DNA of 48,519 nt from Clostridium cibarium. Its GTDB lineage: Bacteria > Bacillota > Clostridia > Clostridiales > Clostridiaceae. The stretch is from the NCBI RefSeq assembly GCF_014836335.1, contig NZ_JACSRA010000032.1, positions 1-48,519 on the forward strand. Reading direction: 5' to 3'. The translations under genes were made by a program, and so were the position numbers. Of the stretch, positions 40,074 to 48,374 are shown one piece after another (the first letter of the stretch is position 1; each line of letters opens with the position of its first letter). The notes below the pieces were generated by a model, which saw only the letters and a program-made list of their open reading frames with translations, searched no databases and was not told where the DNA came from.

Positions 40074-41158
40074 AATTAGAAGAAACATTAAAATGTATTA
40101 CTCCACTAGATAAAGTGGTTATGGAAGAAAGTCAAAGACGTTGGGACAGTATAGCAAAACCTTTAAGAAGTCTTGGACTACTTGAAGAAGCTATTATAAA
40201 AATAGCAGGTATGACAGGAAGTAGCAATGTAAGTTTAAAGAAAAAATCCTTGGTTATTATGTGTGCAGATAATGGAGTAGTTGAAGAAAAGGTTACTCAA
40301 GCTGATAGGGAGGTAACTAGAATAGTTGCAGAGAATTTTACTAAGGAAAAAACTAGTGTAGCTATTATGGTAAAATTATCTGGGTCAGATCTTTATCCTG
40401 TTGATATTGGAATGGTAAGTGATACAGAAGAATTTTTAGATGAAGAAAGTGAGATAAAACCTCTTAATGTTTTAAAGAGAAAAATATCTTATGGAACTAA
40501 GAATTTAGCTAAAGAGCCTGCTATGACAAGAGAGCAAGCAATAAAAGCTATAGAGGTTGGAATTAACTTAGCTATAGAACTTAAGAGTAAGGGCTACAAT
40601 ATTATTGCAACAGGTGAAATGGGAATAGGAAATACTACAACAAGTAGTGCTATAGCTTCTGTTCTCTTAGATAAATCAGTAGAAACAGTTACTGGAAGAG
40701 GTGCTGGATTATCTTCAGAAGGATTGGAAAGAAAAATAGATGCTATAAAAAGAGGAATAGAAATAAATAAGCCTAATTCTAAGGATGCTATAGATGTATT
40801 AGCTAAGGTTGGTGGATATGATATAGCTGGTCTTGTTGGTGTGTTTATAGGTGGAGCTGCAGCTAAAGTTCCAGTAGTTATAGATGGATTTATATCAGCA
40901 GTGGCAGCACTTGTTGCGGTAAGGATAGAGCCTTTAGTTATAGATTATATATTGCCATCACATGTTTCAAAGGAGCCAGCAGGAAAAATGTTAATGAAAT
41001 CCCTTGGGCTAAAGCCTTTTATAACATGTGAAATGTGTTTAGGAGAGGGTACAGGTGCTGTTGCATTATTTCCTATTTTAGATATGGCCTCTGAAGTATA
41101 TGAGAAAATGAGTACTTTTGGAGATATAGAAATAGAAGAATATACACCAAAAGTTTAA
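40070..41158 (+). CDS. cobT: Nicotinate-nucleotide:dimethylbenzimidazole phosphoribosyltransferase CobT
   Basis: Activates the lower base as alpha-ribazole phosphate. MCADNGVVEEKVTQA, GEMGIGNTTTSSAIASVLL, TGRGAGLSSEGLERK and LPSHVSKEPAG with the final CEMCLGEGTGAVALFPILDMA are CobT signatures; the catalytic Glu lies in the CLGEGTGA motif. ATG 40070 overlaps the cbiA stop (ATGA) and has GGGGG 6-10 nt upstream; the in-frame region upstream to 40046 lies inside cbiA. 362 aa. Confidence 0.97.
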   Translation: MKLEETLKCITPLDKVVMEESQRRWDSIAKPLRSLGLLEEAIIKIAGMTGSSNVSLKKKSLVIMCADNGVVEEKVTQADREVTRIVAENFTKEKTSVAIMVKLSGSDLYPVDIGMVSDTEEFLDEESEIKPLNVLKRKISYGTKNLAKEPAMTREQAIKAIEVGINLAIELKSKGYNIIATGEMGIGNTTTSSAIASVLLDKSVETVTGRGAGLSSEGLERKIDAIKRGIEINKPNSKDAIDVLAKVGGYDIAGLVGVFIGGAAAKVPVVIDGFISAVAALVAVRIEPLVIDYILPSHVSKEPAGKMLMKSLGLKPFITCEMCLGEGTGAVALFPILDMASEVYEKMSTFGDIEIEEYTPKV

Positions 41159-41168
41159 AGGAGTAGAC

Positions 41169-41714
41169 ATGCTGATTTTAATAACAGGTGGAAGTGGAAG
41201 TGGAAAATCAGAAAGGGCTGAAGAGATTTCTGCTTCATTTAAATCTGAAAATTTGATTTATATAGCTACTATGTTTCCTTATGATGATGAATGTTTGAAG
41301 AAAATAGAGAGGCATAGGGAACTTAGAAAAGAAAAGAATTTCTTAACAATAGAGAAACCTATAAATTTAAAAAAAATAGAGATACCAAAGAATTCAACGG
41401 TGCTATTGGAATGTATATCTAATTTAGTGGCTAATGAAATGTATTTAGAAGATGGATCTAAGGAATTGACTGTATCAGAAATTTTAAAGGGAATAGAGAA
41501 ACTTCAAAAGAATTCTGATAACTTGATTATAGTGACAAATGAAGTTTTTTCAGATGGAATAAACTATGATGAGGAAACTCAAAAATATATAAAGAATATT
41601 GCGGAAATAAATACTGCAATAGGTAAAGTAGCAGATGTAGTAATAGAAGTTGTTTATTCTATTCCTATATTTCATAAGGGGGAAGATAAGTTATGTGGAA
41701 TTCATTTAAAATAG
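41169..41714 (+). CDS. cobU: Adenosylcobinamide kinase/guanylyltransferase CobU
   Basis: Phosphorylates adenosylcobinamide and attaches GMP. The P-loop LITGGSGSGKSERAEEI lies at the N-terminus, then YIATMFPYDDE, ERHRELR with the probable GMP-accepting His, and VLLECISNLVANEMY. The late VTNEV motif is kept, but GxGIVPE after it reads FSDGINYDEE. 181 aa. AAGGAG lies 7 nt upstream. It is paired with a second, truncated CobU homologue downstream that keeps the opposite motif set. Confidence 0.92.
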   Translation: MLILITGGSGSGKSERAEEISASFKSENLIYIATMFPYDDECLKKIERHRELRKEKNFLTIEKPINLKKIEIPKNSTVLLECISNLVANEMYLEDGSKELTVSEILKGIEKLQKNSDNLIIVTNEVFSDGINYDEETQKYIKNIAEINTAIGKVADVVIEVVYSIPIFHKGEDKLCGIHLK

Positions 41715-42457
41715 CATTTTCAATGTACTCCAAAATTCCAATGCCAAAAACAGATTGGAATAAGGAAAATATGAAATATGCAATGGTATTTTTCCCTTTT
41801 GTAGGACTTGTTATAGGGATGCTATTAGTATTATGGTCATTTATATCAGCAAAACTACTTATAGGGGCTATCTTACGTGTAGTAGGCTATGTTGTAATGC
41901 CTGTATTAGTAACAGGAGGAATACACTTAGATGGCTTTGTAGATACCATGGATGCAATAAATTCATATCAGCCAATAGAGAGAAAGTTAGAGATTTTAAA
42001 GGACTCACATATTGGAGCTTTTGCACTTATTAGTTGTGTTATATATTTTCTATTGAGTTTAGGGGTATGGAGTGAAGTTAAGGGAGATTCATTGATAATT
42101 TTAGGAATAGGATTTATATTATCAAGAGCTTTAAGTAGCTTAGGAATTGTAACTATACCTTGTGCAAAGAATAGTGGTTTAGCCTCAAGTTTTTCAAAAG
42201 CTTCTGAAAAAAATAGAGTTAAGTATGCAATGTATATTTATATTTTAGTAAGTGGTATAGCTATGATTTTAGTTAATAGGATTCTTGGGAGTGCATGCAT
42301 TATAAGTGCTATCCTTACATTTATATATTATAAGAATATGTCTATAAAAAAGTTTGGAGGCATTACAGGAGATTTAGCAGGATATTTCTTGCAAGTTTGT
42401 GAACTTGTAATAGCTTTTACTGCTGTGATTTTGAGCAAGTTAATTCATATCATCTAA
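41693..42457 (+). CDS. cobS: Adenosylcobinamide-GDP ribazoletransferase CobS
   Basis: Membrane cobalamin synthase that joins adenosylcobinamide-GDP and alpha-ribazole. FSMYSKIPMPKTDW at the N-terminus, then GGIHLDGFVDTMDAINSYQ with KLEILKDSHIGAFA (metal/phosphate motif) and about six hydrophobic helices, ending with KKFGGITGDLAGYFLQVCEL. 254 aa. It overlaps cobU by 22 nt. Downstream it meets a short convergent gene. Confidence 0.96.
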   Translation: MWNSFKIAFSMYSKIPMPKTDWNKENMKYAMVFFPFVGLVIGMLLVLWSFISAKLLIGAILRVVGYVVMPVLVTGGIHLDGFVDTMDAINSYQPIERKLEILKDSHIGAFALISCVIYFLLSLGVWSEVKGDSLIILGIGFILSRALSSLGIVTIPCAKNSGLASSFSKASEKNRVKYAMYIYILVSGIAMILVNRILGSACIISAILTFIYYKNMSIKKFGGITGDLAGYFLQVCELVIAFTAVILSKLIHII

Positions 42458-42469
42458 GTTACTAAGCTA

Positions 42470-42781
42470 TTATGACCTACTTACAGCTATTTCTCCATTA
42501 CCAGCTACTATGATAAGATCTCCATTCTTAATATAGCCTATGTTTACAATTTCATCAAAGTTATCAAATCTTTTAAAATATTTTTGATTACCGCTTGAAT
42601 CGATTATTATAAAAGTTGTAAAAGGATTTTTTACAAGTTTAGCAGTAACAGAAAATTCTTTAGGCTCGGAAATGTTATAGATACCTTGTTTATAGGTATC
42701 TGATACAAAAATTGCTTTTGGAGTTTCAGTAAAAGCAAATATAGATATTAAAAAAGCTATTATAAATATTCTTAACTTCAT
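42470..42781 (-). CDS. Small secreted protein, unknown function
   Basis: I do not recognise the family. A signal peptide (MKLRIFIIAFLISIFAFTET) is followed by an all-beta-looking domain of about 80 residues (EFSVTAKLVKNPFTTFIIID, NIGYIKNGDLIIVAGNGEIAVS). ATG 42781 follows GAGGTG by 6 nt on the minus strand; a GTG 9 nt upstream is part of that site. It runs opposite to the B12 genes on both sides and its stop is only 13 nt from the cobS stop, with no terminator seen between. 103 aa. Confidence 0.7.
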   Translation of the reverse strand: MKLRIFIIAFLISIFAFTETPKAIFVSDTYKQGIYNISEPKEFSVTAKLVKNPFTTFIIIDSSGNQKYFKRFDNFDEIVNIGYIKNGDLIIVAGNGEIAVSRS

Positions 42782-42942
42782 TTTATACACCTCACTGTTG
42801 AATAGTTTGTGAAGTTTTGATAGAAATATACATTGTATTAATATAATAAAATTTTTATTTTACAATACTAAAATATGGGGAATTTCAATAAAGTGAAGAA
42901 CATGTCATATGGAAAAAATAGTATAAAAAGAAAGGAGTTTTA

Positions 42943-42999
42943 GTGGGGGAATACATTCTCTCATTGAAAATAAACAATGATTTTTATTATTGGTGGTGA
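42943..42999 (+). CDS. Possible 18-codon upstream ORF overlapping the CobU-like start
   Basis: GTG 42943 has a strong Shine-Dalgarno AAAGGAG and encodes MGEYILSLKINNDFYYWW then TGA. It overlaps the start of the CobU-like gene (ATG 42977) in another frame, and that gene has no Shine-Dalgarno of its own. It may be a leader that hands ribosomes on by reinitiation. Coding status unproven. Confidence 0.4.
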   Translation: MGEYILSLKINNDFYYWW

Positions 43000-43381
43000 G
43001 TTTCAAGGAAAGTTACAATACACTTTAGACTTGACTGGGTTTGATGAAAGTAATGTAGCAGATGGGCTAAAGGATAAAATAGAGGATTTTTTTGAAAAGC
43101 CTATTATTTATAATTTTCACTTGCTTATTAGAAGACTTTTAGAAGAAAAAAAGGATATAGAATCAATTAAAGATATAGTTAGAAATATTATTAAGGAGAA
43201 TCCAGAGGTTGTCATAATATCTAATGAAATAGGATATGGAATTGTACCTATTGAAAAGTTTCATAGGGAATATAGAGAAGCTACAGGTAGAATATGCTGT
43301 GAGGTTGCTAAAAATGCAAAAGAAGTGCATAGAGTAGTTTGTGGTATAGGAAATATTATTAAGGAAGATGAAAATGATTAA
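42977..43381 (+). CDS. Truncated CobU-like protein
   Basis: A shortened second CobU homologue (134 aa versus about 180). It begins with a modified P-loop IIGGEFQGKLQYT (no Ser/Thr after Lys) and ends with EVVIISNEIGYGIVP and ATGRICCEVAKNAKEVHRVVCGIG, which is the part that the full-length CobU above has lost. The central region with the GMP-accepting His and the LECIT motif is missing. ATG has no Shine-Dalgarno. It overlaps cobC by 8 nt. It may assist CobU or have another nucleotide-related role; activity alone is doubtful. Confidence 0.75.
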   Translation: MIFIIGGEFQGKLQYTLDLTGFDESNVADGLKDKIEDFFEKPIIYNFHLLIRRLLEEKKDIESIKDIVRNIIKENPEVVIISNEIGYGIVPIEKFHREYREATGRICCEVAKNAKEVHRVVCGIGNIIKEDEND

Positions 43382-43964
43382 AATTGTATTGATTCGTCAC
43401 TCAAAAACAGAAGGGAATCTACATAAAAGGTATATAGGAAAAACAGATGAGGAGCTATCCCAAGAAGGAATAAAGTTAATAGAAAATAAGAAGTTTCCAA
43501 AGGTTCAAGTTGTTTATTCAAGTCCTATGAATAGGTGTATAGAGACTTCAAAGTTAATTTACAAAGACATAAATCCTATTATATATGATGATTTAAGTGA
43601 ATGTGACTTTGGTGATTTTGAAAATAAGAATTATGAAGATTTAAAAGATAATATATATTATCAAAAGTGGATTGATAGCAATGGAACAATAGCTTTTCCA
43701 AATGGAGAAAAACATGAGGATTTTAAACTAAGATGTGTAAGAGCTTTTGATGAAGTTGTGGATAATATTATTGAGTGTAAGTTTAATTTAGCTGCAATGG
43801 TTGTTCATGGTGGAACTATTATGGCTATTTTAGAAAAGTATTCATATCCGCATAAAGATTTTTATCACTGGCAAACGGGAAATTGCTGTGGATATTCTAT
43901 AGAAATTGATGAGAAGTTGTGGAAAGTTAAAGAGAAAAAAGTTAAGGTTTTATCTGAAATTTAG
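43374..43964 (+). CDS. cobC: Alpha-ribazole phosphatase CobC (histidine phosphatase)
   Basis: Dephosphorylates alpha-ribazole phosphate or adenosylcobalamin phosphate. Histidine phosphatase superfamily: IVLIRHSKTEGNLHKRYIGK with the catalytic RHxxT, YSSPMNRCIETSK, the acid ECDFGDFENK and the second His in MVVHGGTIMAIL. 196 aa from ATG 43374, which is 6 nt after AAGGAAG; ATG 43368 abuts that site and is less likely. Confidence 0.9.
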   Translation: MIKIVLIRHSKTEGNLHKRYIGKTDEELSQEGIKLIENKKFPKVQVVYSSPMNRCIETSKLIYKDINPIIYDDLSECDFGDFENKNYEDLKDNIYYQKWIDSNGTIAFPNGEKHEDFKLRCVRAFDEVVDNIIECKFNLAAMVVHGGTIMAILEKYSYPHKDFYHWQTGNCCGYSIEIDEKLWKVKEKKVKVLSEI

Positions 43965-43979
43965 AATAGGGGAAGATTT

Positions 43980-44948
43980 ATGTTATTATCGTTAGTTGCA
44001 TTAATAATAGGGTTTGTATTAGATTTATTTTTTGGAGACCCAATTTGGATGCCACATATTGTTAGAGTGATAGGAAAATTGATAAGTATAATAGAAAAAA
44101 TATTAAGGAGAGTATTTACTAAAAATAGAGAAGGTGAGCTTATAGGAGGAGTATTTTTAGTTTTACTCGTAATATCTATATCTACTGGAATCTCTATTTT
44201 TATTTTATATTTAGCAGGAAAGATAAGCATTTATTTTAAGTTATTTATAGAAAGTCTAATTTGTTATCAGCTTTTAGCAACAAAATCTTTAAAAGATGAA
44301 AGTATGAAAGTTTATAAAGAATTAGAAAAAGATGATTTAGTAGAGGCTAGGAAAAAGGTTTCAATGATAGTTGGAAGAGATACTGATAGTTTAACAAAAG
44401 AAGGTGTAACTAAAGCTACAGTAGAAACAATTGCAGAAAACATTTCAGATGGAATTATTGCTCCTATGTTATTTATGGCAATAGGGGGAGGAGCTTTTGG
44501 AGTCTTATATAAATCTGTGAATACTATGGATTCCATGGTTGGGTATAAAAATGATAAGTATATTTACTTTGGAAGAGTAGCTGCAAAACTAGATGATATT
44601 TTTAATTTTATACCTTCAAGAGTTTCAGCTTATTTAATGATAATTTCATCTTTATTTATAAAGTTAAATACTAAAAATGCTTATAGAATTTTTAAAAGAG
44701 ATAGATTTAATCATGCAAGTCCAAATTCTGCTCAAACAGAAGCAGTTTGTGCTGGAGCATTAGAGGTACAAATTGCTGATGATGCTTATTATTTTGGGAA
44801 ACTTTATAAGAAGAAGACTATTGGGGATGATATAAGGAAGATTAGGTATGATGATATAAAGATAACAAATAGATTGTTATATATAACATCAACTATGGGG
44901 ATTATGGTATTTTCTTTTATTAAAATTGTAGTTATTAGTATGTTCTAA
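43980..44948 (+). CDS. cbiB: Adenosylcobinamide-phosphate synthase CbiB
   Basis: Membrane enzyme that attaches aminopropanol phosphate to adenosylcobyric acid. The opening FVLDLFFGDPIWMPHIVRVIGK, MIVGRDTDSLTKEGVTKATVETIAENISDG, GGGAFGVLYKSVNTMDSMVGY, and DRFNHASPNSAQTEAVCAGALEVQ are diagnostic. Four to five hydrophobic segments; 322 aa. Shine-Dalgarno AGGGGAAG. Confidence 0.97.
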   Translation: MLLSLVALIIGFVLDLFFGDPIWMPHIVRVIGKLISIIEKILRRVFTKNREGELIGGVFLVLLVISISTGISIFILYLAGKISIYFKLFIESLICYQLLATKSLKDESMKVYKELEKDDLVEARKKVSMIVGRDTDSLTKEGVTKATVETIAENISDGIIAPMLFMAIGGGAFGVLYKSVNTMDSMVGYKNDKYIYFGRVAAKLDDIFNFIPSRVSAYLMIISSLFIKLNTKNAYRIFKRDRFNHASPNSAQTEAVCAGALEVQIADDAYYFGKLYKKKTIGDDIRKIRYDDIKITNRLLYITSTMGIMVFSFIKIVVISMF

Positions 44949-44969
44949 ATATATTTTTGGGGGATAAAG

Positions 44970-45341
44970 ATGAATTCTATCAAGGAAGAAATATTAAGGT
45001 TAGAAAATGATTTGCTAAAATCAGAAGTAAGAAAATCAGCAAAAAAAATAAATAATTTATTAGCAAATGACTTTATCGAGTTTTGTAGTTCAGGACAAGA
45101 GTATCATTATAAAAGTGGAGACGTATTTCAGGAAACAGATGACAAGAATTCGTTATATGGAGAAATTTTAGACTTTGAAATAAAAGAATTAAGTGATGAT
45201 TGTATATTAGCTATGTATAAAATTAAGAAATATAATGAGTCAGGTAAGGGGAAAATTACTACACTTCGCAGTTCTATATGGAAATGTATTAATGGTAAAT
45301 GGAAAATGGTTTTTCATCAAGGAACTTTAGTAGAAGATTAA
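44970..45341 (+). CDS. DUF4440/SnoaL-like (NTF2 fold) protein
   Basis: Small alpha+beta barrel protein of the NTF2-like superfamily. The first helices (EEILRLENDLLKSEVRKSAKKINNLLANDFIEFCSSG) and closing strands (KITTLRSSIWKCINGKWKMVFHQGTLV) fit DUF4440 proteins. These often bind small molecules, and no catalytic set is obvious. 123 aa. Same strand and 21 nt after cbiB, 19 nt before cobQ, so it is in the B12 transcript although the family is not a known pathway member. Confidence 0.8.
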   Translation: MNSIKEEILRLENDLLKSEVRKSAKKINNLLANDFIEFCSSGQEYHYKSGDVFQETDDKNSLYGEILDFEIKELSDDCILAMYKIKKYNESGKGKITTLRSSIWKCINGKWKMVFHQGTLVED

Positions 45342-45360
45342 AGGGAAGGAAGTGAGGTTA

Positions 45361-46866
45361 GTGGCAAAATCCATTATGATACAAGGAACTATGTCCAATG
45401 TAGGTAAAAGCCTAGTAGTTGCAGGGTTATGTAGGATTTTTAAAGAAGATGGATATAAGGTAGCTCCATTTAAGTCACAGAATATGGCGTTAAACTCATA
45501 TATAACTGAAGAGGGACTAGAGATGGGAAGAGCTCAGGTTGTTCAAGCAGAAGCTGCAAAAATTAAGCCATCTGTTTTGATGAATCCTATTTTGTTAAAG
45601 CCAACAAATGATATAGGATCTCAGGTAATAGTGAATGGAGAAGTTCTAGGAAATATGAATGCTCGAGATTACTTTAAGTATAAGAAAAGCCTTGTACCAG
45701 AAGTAATGAAAGCCTATAATGCATTAGCAGAAGAATATGACATTATAGTTATAGAAGGGGCTGGAAGTCCAGCAGAGATAAATTTAAAAGAAAATGATAT
45801 TGTAAATATGGGAATGGCAAAGCTTGCAAAGTCTCCAGTTTTATTAGTTGGAGATATAGATAGAGGTGGAGTGTTTGCCCAGCTTATTGGAACTATAATG
45901 CTCCTTGAAGATGATGAAAAATCTATGATAAAGGGTACTATAATTAATAAGTTTAGAGGTGATAAAACCATATTAGATCCAGGGATTGAAATGCTTGAAG
46001 ATATGAGCAAAATTCCAGTTGTAGGGCTTACACCCTATATGCATGTAGATATTGAAGACGAAGATAGTTTATCAGAGAGATTTACAAAAGGAAAAAGTGT
46101 AGGTCTTGTTGATATAGTTGTAATAAGACTTCCTAGAATATCAAACTTTACAGATTTTAATATGCTAGAAAATATAGAAGGAGTATCTTTAAGATATGTA
46201 AGTAAAGCAGAAGATATTAAAAATCCAGATATGATAATAATACCAGGAACTAAAAATACAATGGAAGATTTAATGTGGGTGAGACAATCAGGAGTAGAGG
46301 CGGTCGTCTTAAAAGAAGCTTCAAAAGGAAAAATAATTTTTGGAGTATGTGGCGGATATCAGATGCTAGGTGAGGAGCTATGTGATCCATATAATGTTGA
46401 AGCCGGAAGAAGTATAAAAGGACTTGGATTATTACCTATTAAAACTACTTTTGAAAAAGAAAAAACAAGAACTAGAGTAAAGGGAAGTTTTAAAAATATT
46501 GATGGACCATTAAAAAAATTAATAAATGTTAATTTCCAAGGGTATGAGATTCATATGGGAATAACACAATTATTAAATGAATCAGCTCCAATGAATGAGA
46601 TTACTGATACAGAAGGCATAATAAAGGAAGATGGAGTGGCTTTAAATAATGTATATGGCACATATGTACATGGAATTTTTGATGAAGAGGAAGTAGTTAA
46701 GGGGATAGTATCTATTCTTTTCAAAAATAAAGGCTTAGATTATGAAAATATTAAAACCTTTGATTTTGTAAACTATAAAGAAGAGCAATACGATTTGCTA
46801 GCAAAAGGATTAAGAGAAAGTTTAGATATGAAAAAAATATATGAGATTTTGGAGGCAGGAGTATGA
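45361..46866 (+). CDS. cobQ: Cobyric acid synthase CobQ/CbiP
   Basis: Amidates side chains b, d, e and g of adenosylcobyrinate diamide. N-terminal AKSIMIQGTMSNVGKSLVVAGL (P-loop type), KPTNDIGSQVIVNG, EGAGSPAEINLKENDIVNMG, VLLVGDIDRGGVFAQ, and a C-terminal glutamine amidotransferase with Cys in IFGVCGGYQMLGE and His in YVHGIFDEEE. GTG 45361 is preferred because the family begins MAKSIMIQGT; GTG 45352 lies inside the purine-rich Shine-Dalgarno region. 501 aa. Confidence 0.97.
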   Translation: MAKSIMIQGTMSNVGKSLVVAGLCRIFKEDGYKVAPFKSQNMALNSYITEEGLEMGRAQVVQAEAAKIKPSVLMNPILLKPTNDIGSQVIVNGEVLGNMNARDYFKYKKSLVPEVMKAYNALAEEYDIIVIEGAGSPAEINLKENDIVNMGMAKLAKSPVLLVGDIDRGGVFAQLIGTIMLLEDDEKSMIKGTIINKFRGDKTILDPGIEMLEDMSKIPVVGLTPYMHVDIEDEDSLSERFTKGKSVGLVDIVVIRLPRISNFTDFNMLENIEGVSLRYVSKAEDIKNPDMIIIPGTKNTMEDLMWVRQSGVEAVVLKEASKGKIIFGVCGGYQMLGEELCDPYNVEAGRSIKGLGLLPIKTTFEKEKTRTRVKGSFKNIDGPLKKLINVNFQGYEIHMGITQLLNESAPMNEITDTEGIIKEDGVALNNVYGTYVHGIFDEEEVVKGIVSILFKNKGLDYENIKTFDFVNYKEEQYDLLAKGLRESLDMKKIYEILEAGV

Positions 46867-47387
46867 GAGGATTAGTACATATTTACTGTGGAGAAGGAAA
46901 AGGAAAAACTACAACATCAATTGGCCTTAGTGTTAGGGCTGCTGGTAATGGAATGAAGGTTATTTTTACACAATTTTTGAAGAATAATGATTCAAGCGAA
47001 TTAAAAATATTAAATAGTATAGAGAATATAGATTTAATACCTTGTGAAGAGAGTTTTGGTTTTTTCTTTAATATGACTGATGAACAAAAAGTAGAGGCAA
47101 AAAAAGTATATAGTAGTTTACTAACTAGTGTTTTAAAGAAAAGTAAAGAAGCAGATTATGATATGCTTGTTTTAGATGAGATTATGGCTGCTTATAATTA
47201 TAATTTAGTTGATAGAGATGAGTTAATAGAGTTTTTGAAAAATAAACCTGAAAAGCTTGAAGTAGTTATGACAGGTAGAAATCCAGATGAAAAACTTATT
47301 GAACTTGCAGATTATGTATCTAATATACAAAAGATAAAACATCCTTATGACAAAGGTATTTTTGCAAGAAAAGGAATAGAAATGTAG
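46863..47387 (+). CDS. cobO: Cob(I)alamin adenosyltransferase CobO (BtuR/CobA type)
   Basis: Transfers the adenosyl group of ATP to Co(I) corrinoids. P-loop VHIYCGEGKGKTTTSIGLSV at residues 4-23, VIFTQFLKN, DMLVLDEIMAAYNYNLVD with the DEx motif, and VVMTGRNPDEKLIELADYVS are CobO hallmarks. 174 aa. ATGA overlap with cobQ. Confidence 0.97.
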   Translation: MRGLVHIYCGEGKGKTTTSIGLSVRAAGNGMKVIFTQFLKNNDSSELKILNSIENIDLIPCEESFGFFFNMTDEQKVEAKKVYSSLLTSVLKKSKEADYDMLVLDEIMAAYNYNLVDRDELIEFLKNKPEKLEVVMTGRNPDEKLIELADYVSNIQKIKHPYDKGIFARKGIEM

Positions 47388-47398
47388 GAGAGATAAAT

Positions 47399-48040
47399 AT
47401 GAAGATTGAACTTGAAAATGTATTACCGAGAGATATAGAAAAGAGAAGTTTTGAAATTATAACAGAAGAATTAGGTGATATAAAATTAGATCCAGAAAAA
47501 GAATTAATAATAAAGAGGGTTATTCATACAACTGCAGATTTTGAATATGTGAATAACTTGAAATTCTCAGATAATGCTGTAGAAAAGGCAATGGAAGCAA
47601 TAAAAAATGGAGCTTGCATAGTTACAGATACTCAGATGGCTAAGTCTGGAATAAATAAAAAGGCACTTGCAAAGTATGGTGGGGAAGTTTTTTGTTTTAT
47701 GTCGGATGAAGATGTGGCTAAAATAGCTAAAGAGAATGGAACAACTAGGGCAACAGCAAGTATGGATAAAGCATCAGAGATTGATAGAAAATTAATATTT
47801 GCAATTGGAAATGCTCCAACAGCTCTTGTGAGATTATATGAACTTATAAAGGAAGGTAAAATTAATCCAAGGCTTGTAATAGGAGTGCCAGTTGGCTTTG
47901 TAAATGTTGTTCAATCAAAAGAGCTTATTATGGAATCAGGAGTAGATTTTATAGTAGCAAAAGGCAGAAAAGGTGGAAGTAATGTTGCAGCGGCCATTTG
48001 TAATGCACTTTTATATATGATAAATGATGATAGGGAATAA
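47399..48040 (+). CDS. cbiC: Cobalt-precorrin-8 methylmutase CbiC
   Basis: Moves the C11 methyl to C12 to give cobyrinic acid. LPRDIEKRSFEIITEELGD, VIHTTADFEYVNNLKFSDNA with the catalytic His, NGACIVTDTQMAKSGINK, FAIGNAPTALVRLYELIKEG and VIGVPVGFVNVVQSKELIM all match CbiC/CobH. 213 aa. Last gene of the B12 operon; GGAGAG upstream. Confidence 0.97.
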   Translation: MKIELENVLPRDIEKRSFEIITEELGDIKLDPEKELIIKRVIHTTADFEYVNNLKFSDNAVEKAMEAIKNGACIVTDTQMAKSGINKKALAKYGGEVFCFMSDEDVAKIAKENGTTRATASMDKASEIDRKLIFAIGNAPTALVRLYELIKEGKINPRLVIGVPVGFVNVVQSKELIMESGVDFIVAKGRKGGSNVAAAICNALLYMINDDRE

Positions 48041-48091
48041 GAAAATAAATAAAAATAGAATTGTAAACTTTAATAATTAAAGCACTTCTGA

Positions 48092-48202
48092 TTAGGAAGA
48101 TGCGGTCCATCAACAATTACAAGTGTAATAGGAAGCTTAACTCATGGTACATTAGATGATGGATTTAGGGGTTATATTAAAGAGAAAAACCGTAATTATT
48201 AA
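48092..48202 (+). pseudogene. Decayed C-terminal coding fragment
   Basis: A short open stretch with normal codon use for this genome encodes a tail rich in conserved-looking residues (RCGPSTITSVIGSLTHGTLD then DGFRGYIKEKNRNY, stop TAA). It has no start codon or Shine-Dalgarno and a TGA stop directly before it, so it looks like the remnant of a larger gene lost by deletion. I cannot name the parent family. The rest of 48041-48519 shows only AT-rich DNA plus the terminator at 48329. Confidence 0.4.
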
Positions 48203-48328
48203 ATGTTTTCTTTTTTAAATCAAGAGTATTGATAATTGACATAATAGATGGTTTAAAAGATGTGGAGGAAATTGAGTTATTAAAATATTAGAAAAAAAAT
48301 CTAATAAAAATGAGAGGATAAGATGCTG

Positions 48329-48374
48329 AAAAATAATGGCGATAATAGTTGAAACTATTACTGCCATTATTTTT
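48329..48374. terminator. Strong hairpin terminator after the B12 operon region
   Basis: AAAAATAATGGC / GCCATTATTTTT stem with an inner AATAGTT-GAA-ACTATT hairpin. A/T tracts on both sides suit termination in either direction. It is the first terminator after cbiC. Confidence 0.8.

Noticed and set aside
41833..42033. 66-codon plus-strand frame inside cobS
   Set aside because: Out-of-frame with a certain membrane-protein gene and lacking an RBS.
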